This document shows positions 42,763 to 51,240 of a DNA stretch of 64,000 nucleotides, piece after piece. The position numbers and the translations under genes were made by a program. Origin of the DNA: JBFMAI01 sp040755725 (GTDB lineage Bacteria > Planctomycetota > Phycisphaerae > UBA1845 > Fen-1342); contig JBFMAI010000011.1 in assembly GCA_040755725.1 (NCBI GenBank), positions 1-64,000 of the forward strand, in the 5' to 3' direction. The first letter of the stretch is position 1. Every line of letters starts with the position of its first letter. The notes beneath the pieces were generated by a model, which had not been told where the DNA came from, did not search any database, and worked only from the letters and a program-made list of their open reading frames with translations.

Positions 42763-44313
42763 CTACAGGCGCTCGGTGATGCTCTTGCCCTGCATGAACA
42801 GGAGCAGGTAGTCGCGGCCGCCGGCCTTGCTGTCGGTGCCGGACATGTTGAAGCCGCCGAAGGGCTGCACGTCGACGAGGGCGCCCGTACACTTGCGATT
42901 GAGGTAGAGGTTGCCGACATGGAACTCGTGCCGGGCCCGCTCCAACCGCATCCGGTCGTTTGAGTACAGCGCGCCCGTCAGGCCGTAGATCGTCCCGTTT
43001 GCGATGCTCAAGGCGTCGTCGAAATCGCGGGCCTTGATGACCGCCAGGACGGGGCCGAAGATCTCCTCTTGGGCGATCCGGGCGCTGCGGTCGACGTCGG
43101 CGATGATCGTCGGCGGAACGAAGTAACCGCCGGAGGGCACCTTGGTATCGCCCAGCACCGCGCGGCCTTCTTTCTTGCCGATGTCGATGTAGCCGTTGAT
43201 CGTCTTGTACGCTTTTTCGTCGATCACGGCGCCCATGTAGAGGTTTTCTTCGTTGGTCGTGTCGCCGACGGTGAGCTTGCGGGCCCGCTCGACCACCTTC
43301 TCCAGCAGCTTGTCATAGATCGCCTGATGGGCAATCAGCCGGCTGCACGCCGAGCACTTCTGCCCCTGGAAGCCGAACGCCGACACGACGATGCCTTCGG
43401 CGGCCTCATCGAGGTTGGCGGTCTCATCGACAACGATGCAATCCTTGCCGCCCATCTCCAGGATGGCGCGCTTGAGCCAAGTCTGCCCCTTGGCGACCTT
43501 CCCGCACTTCTCATAGATGCCCAGGCCGACGTCCATCGACCCGGTGAACGCGACGAACCGCGTTTGCGGGTGTTCGACGAGGTAGTCGCCGATCTCCGCC
43601 CCACTACCCGGCAGGTAGTTCACGACGCCCGGCGGCAGACCGGCCTGCTCCAGCACCTCGCACAGCATGGCCGCGATCACGGGCGCCGTGCTCGCCGGCT
43701 TCAAGATACACGTGTTGCCGGTCACCAGCGTCGCGCTGGTCATGCCGCAAGTGATAGCGAGCGGGAAGTTCCACGGGGGGATGACGACGCCGACGCCGAG
43801 CGGGATGTAGCGCAGCTCGTTGTCCTCGCCGGGGAACGGCGTGACCGGTTGCGGGCCGCCGAGACGGATCATCTCGCGCGCGTAGAACTCAAGGAAGTCG
43901 ATCGCCTCGCAGGTGTCGGCATAGGCTTCGATCCAGCTCTTGGACTCCTCGAAGCACATCCAGGCGGACAGCTCGTAGATGCGGCGGCGCATGATGGCGG
44001 CGGCCTTGAGCAGGACCTTGGCCCGCACGTCCGGGGCGACGCGGCTCCAGGTCTTGAACGTCGCGGCGGCGGTGCGGAGGGCCTGTTCGGCCTGGTCGCG
44101 GCCGGCCTTGCCGACGTAGCCGACGACGGTCTTGAAGTGGGCCGGCATGACCGACTCGATCTTCTGGTCGGTGTTGATTTTCTGGTCGCCGATCCGCAGG
44201 GGGTAAGTCTGTCCGAGTCGGCCGCGGACGTCCTTGAGGGCGGCGATCATCTTCTGCCGCGGTTCGGCTTCCGCGAAGTTGACGTACGGCTCGGGGCGAT
44301 AGGGCATCAACAT
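42763..44313 (-). CDS. pruA: L-glutamate gamma-semialdehyde dehydrogenase (PruA/RocA type)
   Basis: 516 residues from the ATG at 44313, chosen because GGAGGT lies 8 bases upstream. It is an NAD-dependent aldehyde dehydrogenase: VIPPWNFPLAITCGM, FTGSMDVG, catalytic Glu in LEMGGKD, catalytic Cys in FQGQKCSACSR, and EEIFGPVLAV. The N-terminal YVNFAEAEPR and the C-terminal FGGFNMSGTDSKAGG fit the P5C dehydrogenase group, which oxidises glutamate semialdehyde to glutamate in proline breakdown. No proline dehydrogenase domain is fused and none is adjacent. Confidence 0.92.
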   Translation of the reverse strand: MLMPYRPEPYVNFAEAEPRQKMIAALKDVRGRLGQTYPLRIGDQKINTDQKIESVMPAHFKTVVGYVGKAGRDQAEQALRTAAATFKTWSRVAPDVRAKVLLKAAAIMRRRIYELSAWMCFEESKSWIEAYADTCEAIDFLEFYAREMIRLGGPQPVTPFPGEDNELRYIPLGVGVVIPPWNFPLAITCGMTSATLVTGNTCILKPASTAPVIAAMLCEVLEQAGLPPGVVNYLPGSGAEIGDYLVEHPQTRFVAFTGSMDVGLGIYEKCGKVAKGQTWLKRAILEMGGKDCIVVDETANLDEAAEGIVVSAFGFQGQKCSACSRLIAHQAIYDKLLEKVVERARKLTVGDTTNEENLYMGAVIDEKAYKTINGYIDIGKKEGRAVLGDTKVPSGGYFVPPTIIADVDRSARIAQEEIFGPVLAVIKARDFDDALSIANGTIYGLTGALYSNDRMRLERARHEFHVGNLYLNRKCTGALVDVQPFGGFNMSGTDSKAGGRDYLLLFMQGKSITERL

Positions 44314-44569
44314 GACGAGCAACCTCCGTTTCGGGCTGACACCTCGGACGGCGCGGCACGGGAAGAGCCGCGGCGAGGCCGCATTATAGCCCGCGGGGTA
44401 CGATCGTTCACCGCGTCGCGGGCGGCCGCGAAACGCGCCGGGAAGTGGCCCCGACGCCGGGGATCTGGCGTTGTGGCCGCTCGACTTGGATCGCGCGCCG
44501 AGCCTAGCATCGATCGGCGGAGGCCGTCGCGGGGTTCCCGCGCGGCCGCACGCCGCCGGAGGAACGGCG

Positions 44570-45394
44570 ATGCGCTATTCCGCACTCACTGCGGCCGTGA
44601 TTATGGGACTGCCGCTCGGCCCGGCCGTTGCCGGGTTTACGAACAACATCATGCTTACCGGCTACTGGCCGCCGACGAACGAGATGCTGCGCCCATTCAG
44701 CACGAGCCCGGCGCAGAACCCCGGCGGGTGGATCGGGGAGAACTGGGAGGGCCGCGGCTACAACATCTACTCTTTCTTCCCCGAGGTCCAGCTCGGCGGC
44801 AAGGGCACCGGCGACTTCGAGGTCGATTACCAGGACACCTCGCCCGACTGGTGGCGCATCACCGCCCAGGTCCGCCCGGTCGCCATCATCACGTTCAGTT
44901 GGACCTCCGGCAACGCGGGCCACGGCGGCAAGGACTGGGAGCTGGAGGTCAAGAACAAGAACCGCACCAACTGGAGCCCGGACTACGAGGCCCCGTTCTA
45001 TCCCGACGTGAACCCGCCCGACGGCAGCGTGCCGGCTGGCTACGAGCGGACCTCGACGCTGCCGCTGTGGCCCATTCGCATCGCACTGGCCCAGGCGCAG
45101 GTCGGCGTGTCCGCGTACCTCGACACCGGCACCGGCGGCACGTTCCTGTCGGAGTACATCGGCTACCACGGGCTGTGGTATCAGAGCCTGCACGCTGACC
45201 CGAACGACCCATCGTGGTGCGTGGCGGCAGGACACATTCACGTGGGGCAGAACGTGACCGTCGCGGAGGGCTTCGCCGCCACGGAGGTTACGCTGCGCAC
45301 GCTCATTGACTATGTGGATACGATCGTGCCCGAGCCGGCGTCGCTGGCTGCTGTCCTGATCGCGGCGGCGCTCTTACGCGGCCGCTCGCGCTGA
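44570..45394 (+). CDS. PEP-CTERM secreted protein
   Basis: 274 residues from ATG 44570, with GGAGGAACG upstream. A signal peptide (TAAVIMGLPLGPAVAG) is followed by a domain rich in Trp, Gly and Tyr that I do not recognise (NIMLTGYWPPTNEMLRPFS, later YNIYSFFPEVQLGGKGTGDF), and a C-terminal sorting signal VPEPASLAAVLIAAALLRGR. Such proteins are exported and processed by an exosortase, usually for surface or extracellular matrix roles. The central region contains GYHGLWYQSLH. An alternative upstream start is not supported. Confidence 0.82.
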   Translation: MRYSALTAAVIMGLPLGPAVAGFTNNIMLTGYWPPTNEMLRPFSTSPAQNPGGWIGENWEGRGYNIYSFFPEVQLGGKGTGDFEVDYQDTSPDWWRITAQVRPVAIITFSWTSGNAGHGGKDWELEVKNKNRTNWSPDYEAPFYPDVNPPDGSVPAGYERTSTLPLWPIRIALAQAQVGVSAYLDTGTGGTFLSEYIGYHGLWYQSLHADPNDPSWCVAAGHIHVGQNVTVAEGFAATEVTLRTLIDYVDTIVPEPASLAAVLIAAALLRGRSR

Positions 45395-45473
45395 CAGAGG
45401 AACCACAGAGAAGACGCCAAGAGCGCAGAGAGCGCTGAGGGGGAGGGAACAGGTACTCTCGGTCGGGCGACAT

Positions 45474-45533
45474 GGGGGGGCGAGGCTGTCTCCTGCGGCG
45501 ACCCGGCCGGCCTGCCGAGCCGTGGCTCGCGGG
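45474..45533 (+). repeat. Repeat family D copy D3
   Basis: GGGGGCGAGGCTGTCTCCTG, CGGCGACCCGGCCGGCCTGC and CGAGCCGTGGCTCGCGGGG. Highly similar to 9464-9541. Just before it (45397-45445) a series of CACAGAG/CGCAGAG units resembles one arm of the G-type arrays. Confidence 0.75.
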
Positions 45534-45661
45534 GAAGCTCGAGCTCCCGGATGCCGCCCACTGGTTCGGAGCGCCTATCTGGACGGGCAGGCAGGGAGGC
45601 TTGCGGGTCGGCCACGCGTGACTGAGGCGCCTCTGCGGCTGCCTTTGAGAAGCCGGCGCAA

Positions 45662-46111
45662 TCAGAAGGCACGACGGGAGTCGAGCAGGATGCAGATCGG
45701 CCCGTCGTTGACCGACTCGACCTGCATGTGTGCCGCGAAACGACCGGTTTCGACCGGCAGGCCGTGACCACGCAGCGCAGCGATGAGACGCTCGATCAGT
45801 GGGGCGGCCACCTCGCCTGGGGCGGAGGCGTCGAACGATGGACGCCGGCCCTTGCGGGCGTCGGCTTGCACGGTGAATGCACTGACCAGCAACACGCCGC
45901 CGGCGATGTCCAGCACCGAGCGGTTCATCTTGCCCTCCTCGTCGGGGAAGATTCGCAGGTGGGTCACTTTGTCGGCGACATAGGCAATGTCCGCATCGGT
46001 GTCGTCCGGGGCGGCGGCGGCGTACACGAGCAGGCCCGGTCCCGTCTGGCCCACGGTTTGACCGTCAACCGCCACTCGGGCCCGCGTCACGCGCTGGACG
46101 ACTGCTCGCAT
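45662..46111 (-). CDS. dtd: D-aminoacyl-tRNA deacylase
   Basis: 149 residues. It hydrolyses D-amino acids wrongly attached to tRNA. MRAVVQRVTRARVAVDG at the start, SAFTVQADARKGRRPSF in the core, and NDGPICILLDSRR with the Gly-Pro motif at the end identify it. Length is the family norm. The gene starts 47 bases before the end of the upstream gene (46065-47024), so translation may be coupled. Confidence 0.92.
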   Translation of the reverse strand: MRAVVQRVTRARVAVDGQTVGQTGPGLLVYAAAAPDDTDADIAYVADKVTHLRIFPDEEGKMNRSVLDIAGGVLLVSAFTVQADARKGRRPSFDASAPGEVAAPLIERLIAALRGHGLPVETGRFAAHMQVESVNDGPICILLDSRRAF

Positions 46112-47024
46112 CGCGTTTCCTCCAATCGTCGCCGAAGAGGGCCGCCATCAGTGTATTGGCGGGCATGGCGAAACGCAGGTGGGCCCGCAGCCACTCCCGT
46201 AGGCCGGGCAGACCGCGGGCGTCGCCGCAGACGGCCAACAACCGTCCGGCCGCCTGACGCACGGCCGGGTTCGGATCCGCCAGCCGGTCGAGCGGCGCCA
46301 GTTGGGGCGGCAGGGCCCCGACGAGGTCGGCGGCGTTGATCGGCCGGAGTTCACCGCGCTCCAGGGCCGCGCGGATGCGGATGGCGCCGTCCATGGCATC
46401 TAGGTATCGCAGGCGACGAGCGGCCTCGTCGGCGGGCGGGCGCACCAGCAGCAGGTCGTCGACGAGGGTCCGGGCCGGCTCGGTGCGCTCGAGCGTGACC
46501 GCCAGCAGCCAGCGCAGCTCCTCCGCAGGGAGGGAGGCGACGGCCATGGCGCGGCGGGGGGGCTCGTCCGTGTCGGTGGGCGGAGCCGTCGCGGCGTGGG
46601 CGTAGCACCAGCACAGGAAGCTGTACGGCAGGCGGGCCCGCCGCTCCTCCAGGGAGGCGCCCGCGAACCAAACGAGCAACAGCGCACGGACTTCGTCGCC
46701 GCCTGCGACGGGGTGGGAGTCAGTGACCCGGCCGGCAAAGCGGTCGGACAGCAGCATCAGGCCCCCTTGACGAACGCGCTCGTCGGAATCGCACAGCAAC
46801 GCGCGATAGATCGGCGGGGCGGCATTCGGGTCACGTTGCTCGGCGTTACGAATGACGATGGCCGCCTGGTTGACATAGCGGTGGGGGTTGGGCCGGGCCA
46901 GCAAACGACGCACGCGGGCCGCCGGGTCGGTGGGGCCACGATTCAGGAATCCGATCCAGATGGCGATGACCAACGCCGTCAGACCGACGAGTGAAGTCAC
47001 GATGCGCCAGTGGAGCGAACGCAT
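46065..47024 (-). CDS. Membrane-anchored protein with HEAT-like repeats, unknown function
   Basis: 319 residues from the ATG at 47024 (MRSLHWRIV). One N-terminal transmembrane segment (TSLVGLTALVIAIWIGFL) is followed by a helical region with arginine/alanine-rich repeats such as LDRLADPNPAVRQAAGRLLA, suggestive of HEAT or Armadillo-type solenoids exposed outside or in the cytoplasm. No catalytic motif was seen. Its end overlaps dtd by 47 bases in another frame, longer than usual, so the true stop region is coding in both. Confidence 0.6.
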   Translation of the reverse strand: MRSLHWRIVTSLVGLTALVIAIWIGFLNRGPTDPAARVRRLLARPNPHRYVNQAAIVIRNAEQRDPNAAPPIYRALLCDSDERVRQGGLMLLSDRFAGRVTDSHPVAGGDEVRALLLVWFAGASLEERRARLPYSFLCWCYAHAATAPPTDTDEPPRRAMAVASLPAEELRWLLAVTLERTEPARTLVDDLLLVRPPADEAARRLRYLDAMDGAIRIRAALERGELRPINAADLVGALPPQLAPLDRLADPNPAVRQAAGRLLAVCGDARGLPGLREWLRAHLRFAMPANTLMAALFGDDWRKRDASSRPARDAGPSGG

Positions 47025-47073
47025 GGTCGGACAACCTGGGGCGAGGCCGCACACGTTCCAGTCGGCGGCTGCG

Positions 47074-47106
47074 ACCCTCCCCACCCCTCCCTGAGAAGGA
47101 GGGGAG
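47074..47106 (+). repeat. Repeat family A copy A3
   Basis: ACCCTCCCCACCCCTCCCTG then AGAAGGAGGGGAG. It differs from A1/A2 by a few bases. It lies between fbp and the HEAT-like gene. Confidence 0.7.
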
Positions 47107-47177
47107 TTGCACGACCGCCTGCCATATCGGCGTGCGCAGTGTCACGCCAGCCGTACCGCGAGGCTGTGCCTTGCGAC

Positions 47178-47202
47178 TGCGGCAAGGCGGAGCCTTGCCG
47201 CA
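47178..47202. other. Perfect 11-bp hairpin after the FBPase gene
   Basis: TGCGGCAAGGC, loop GGA, GCCTTGCCGCA. It lies 32 bases past the stop of the minus-strand FBPase gene. There is no T-run, so it is not a classic intrinsic terminator but could stabilise or end the transcript. Confidence 0.6.
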
Positions 47203-47233
47203 CGACCCGCGGCGCATGTTCGCGCGCGACCAG

Positions 47234-48304
47234 CTAAATGCGTACGTGGGCGTTCTTGCTGGCCAGGAAGATGGTTTTACGGTCCAGGTCGTGGAACGCC
47301 TTGACGTAGCGCACCGTGCGCGAGTGGGCCCGCATGACGACCGAGTACGTCGTGGCGATCCGCTTGCTGATGGTCACGCCGTGCAGCAGGGCACTGTCGG
47401 TGACGCCGGTGGCGACGAAGACGACGTCGTCGGTCCGCACCATGTCGTCGATGGTGAAGATGCGGTCCATCATCTCCCCGTGGCCGTCCGCTTCGAGCCT
47501 CTGCCGCTCCTCTTCGTCCCGCGGCCACATCTTGCATTGCATGTCGCCGCCGAGACACTTGATCGCCGCGGCCGCCAGGACGGCCTCCGGCGAACCGCCC
47601 TTGCCCATGTAGATGTCCACGATGCTGTTGGCGAGGCACGGGGCGATGGCGGCGGCCACGTCGCCGTCGCCGATCAGCCGCACGATGGCCCCGGTCTTGC
47701 GCACTTCGCGGATGAGTTTCTCATGGCGGGGCCGGTCGAGGATGCAGACGATGAGGTCCTTGACGCGCTTGCCGAGCGTCAGGGCGACGATCTCGAGGTT
47801 CTGCTCGACGGGCGCGTCGATCCGCACACGGGCGCCGCTCTCGCGTACCGCCGGGCCGACCGCGATCTTGTCCACGTAGAAGCTGGGGATGGCCGAGAGC
47901 GCTTGATCCTCGGGCGAACTCCCCTTGGCGGCGGCGATGACGGTCAGCGCCCCCGGCAGCCCCTTGGAGGTCAGCGTCGTGCCGTCGATGGGGTCGACGG
48001 CGATGCTGACCGGCGGGGAGCCGTCTTTCCACGTGCCCAGCTTTTCCCCGATGAAGATGCCGGGCGCCTCGTCCTTGATCCCCTCGCCGATGACGCACGT
48101 CCCGCACACGTCCATCAGATTGATCATGCCGCGGATGGCATCCGTCGCGGCGGCATCGGCCGCCTCCTTGTCGCCCTTGCCGATCCACTGGAAGACGTTG
48201 AGGGCCGCGCCCTCCGACGCCCGCAACAGGTCCATCCCGATCAGCTTCTCGTCGCCCGCTTCCGGGTCCTCGATACCGCGCCGATTGAGCTCCACGTCCG
48301 CCAT
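47234..48304 (-). CDS. glpX: Class II fructose-1,6-bisphosphatase (GlpX)
   Basis: 356 residues from the ATG at 48304, with AGGAAA upstream; longer frames upstream lack similarity. It dephosphorylates fructose 1,6-bisphosphate in gluconeogenesis (some GlpX proteins also act on sedoheptulose bisphosphate). Metal and phosphate sites are seen in IGEGIKDEAPGIFIGEKLG, AVDPIDGTTLTSKG and GGSPEAVLAAAAIKCLGG. Length fits the family. The fumarase gene ends 240 bases further right on the same strand. Confidence 0.94.
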   Translation of the reverse strand: MADVELNRRGIEDPEAGDEKLIGMDLLRASEGAALNVFQWIGKGDKEAADAAATDAIRGMINLMDVCGTCVIGEGIKDEAPGIFIGEKLGTWKDGSPPVSIAVDPIDGTTLTSKGLPGALTVIAAAKGSSPEDQALSAIPSFYVDKIAVGPAVRESGARVRIDAPVEQNLEIVALTLGKRVKDLIVCILDRPRHEKLIREVRKTGAIVRLIGDGDVAAAIAPCLANSIVDIYMGKGGSPEAVLAAAAIKCLGGDMQCKMWPRDEEERQRLEADGHGEMMDRIFTIDDMVRTDDVVFVATGVTDSALLHGVTISKRIATTYSVVMRAHSRTVRYVKAFHDLDRKTIFLASKNAHVRI

Positions 48305-48510
48305 GCTGGTTTCCTGTGACCCCCGTGCTCGGTGGTTGCGTTTTCTTGCTGACATGCGGATCCAGAATAACGCGGCGACGATGCGCTTTCCAGCGGGCGA
48401 AGATACGGCACGACCTGAACCCCGGACTGCCACCGCGCGCCGCACGGTCTGCTGATGGGTGGGGGCCGGCGTCCCCAGTTGCAAACGGCTACAACGCATC
48501 ACGGGGCCGC

Positions 48511-48543
48511 ACCCTCCCCCGACCCCTCCCCGTCAGGGTGGAG
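48511..48543 (+). repeat. Repeat family A copy A4
   Basis: ACCCTCCCCCGACCCCTCCC then CGTCAGGGTGGAG. It ends five bases from the fumarase stop codon. Confidence 0.65.
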
Positions 48544-48547
48544 AGGC

Positions 48548-49951
<1,404 letters not shown>

Positions 49952-50079
49952 CGCCGTTCCCTTCTCGCCGGGGATGCCGGAGCGAAGGGATTATAGCAGG
50001 CGGGTGCCGCGCCCACGTCCCGGCGGGCCGAGACGGGCACGGCACCCGAGTTTTCAACCGCAACGCGCGGCGCGTCCGG

Positions 50080-50793
50080 CTATCTCCCGCGCCGCAGCGC
50101 CAACACGCCCGCGAGCAACAGCATCGCCGACGCGGGTTCCGGCGTGATGACGAACGCGAGGTCAAGCGTGTGCCCGGTGATCGGGTCGGTCAGGGGGCGC
50201 CAAATGGGATCGGGGTAGTCGCCCCAGACGGCATCGTCCATGAAGTGCAGGTACGAGGTCTTCCAGCCCCACTCCTCGGGGCCCTGCACGTGGACGCTGA
50301 CATCGAGCCAGTAAATGACACCCTGCTCCTGCATGAACGGATTGGGGATGTCCACGAAGTTGTACTGATAGTAGCGCAGGTGGTCCGGCCGCTTCCAGAA
50401 CCCGGTGTTCGGGTCGTACCACCCCTGCTGCCCTTCGCCGTAGTACCGCTCCTTCCATTGACCGGGGACGAACCGGCGGTGCCACAACGGCGGGTTGATG
50501 GGCGTACTGGGCGGCCCGGGGTTGTTGGCGTGGATGCTCAGGTCGATGGCCACGATCTGACCGACGCGGTCCTCGCGCCAGGAACCCCAGAAGTGAATGT
50601 CCGTGACCGGCCCGCTCTGGCTGCACTGCCAGTCGTCCGCGAGCACCTTCGGATAGGTGGCCTTCACGTCCCATCCCTGCGGGTCAGGAAGCTGTGGGAA
50701 GTGCATCTTGTGCGGTTCGCCGGGGTTCCAGTCGGCGAAAGCGGGCAGGACGAGCAGTGCTCCGACCGTCACGACAACAACTAGCGCACGCAT
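50080..50793 (-). CDS. PEP-CTERM protein of a planctomycete secreted family
   Basis: 237 residues from the ATG at 50793, with GGAGGAAAG upstream. Signal peptide VVVVTVGALLVLPAFA, then a Trp-rich domain (PKVLADDWQCSQSGPVTDIH, FWGSWREDRVG, GVIYWLDVSVHVQGPEEWGW) of the kind common in planctomycete secretomes; I think this is the DUF7901 family but could not check. The C-terminal signal is TPEPASAMLLLAGVLALRR. Exported, probably anchored or released by exosortase. Function unknown. Confidence 0.82.
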   Translation of the reverse strand: MRALVVVVTVGALLVLPAFADWNPGEPHKMHFPQLPDPQGWDVKATYPKVLADDWQCSQSGPVTDIHFWGSWREDRVGQIVAIDLSIHANNPGPPSTPINPPLWHRRFVPGQWKERYYGEGQQGWYDPNTGFWKRPDHLRYYQYNFVDIPNPFMQEQGVIYWLDVSVHVQGPEEWGWKTSYLHFMDDAVWGDYPDPIWRPLTDPITGHTLDLAFVITPEPASAMLLLAGVLALRRGR

Positions 50794-51240
50794 GGCTTTC
50801 CTCCTTCCCCCGCCGGCACGGGCCGATTGCGGCGCGGACCGCCCGCGCACACCCAGCCCGCCTTGGTGTGAGCACGCTTGCAGACGTGCCGTTCGGCGCG
50901 CGCTGCCTCTGGCGCCCACAATTCACAATTCGGCTACGAGAGCAGGCCGTACGAATTTGACCGGCGCGGCCGGCTCGAACACCCCAAGTATGTGAAGAAT
51001 AGCACAGAAATGGTCCGTTTGCAAACTCGCGCGGAATTCTGCCCGGCCACCGGTGGCCACGCGCGTCCGTCAGCGGGGTCACGCGGAAGCGCCGGGCTGG
51101 TGCTCGCGCCGGCGGGGCCCGTCGCGCCCGCGCTGCCGTCCCGAGGCCGCCCTGCCGCCGCGCAAGAAAGAAGGGCGAAGCCGCCGCGAGTCGTGGCCGA
51201 GGCGGAGCTTCGCCCTACGCGGATGTCTCGAAGCGTCCGG
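50794..51240. other. 447-base gap
   Basis: No gene seen. The right part holds the putative S8 peptidase terminator; GCCACCGGTGGCCACGC near 51047 resembles the palindromic part of family C. Confidence 0.5.
51163..51216 (-). terminator. Terminator-like hairpin after the subtilisin gene
   Basis: On the minus strand AGGGCGAAGC (51207-51216) and GCTTCGCCCT (51172-51181) form a 10-bp stem around a GC-rich loop, followed by TCTTTCTTG. It lies 25 bases past the stop at 51241. Its sequence resembles the ends of family D repeats. Confidence 0.55.
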
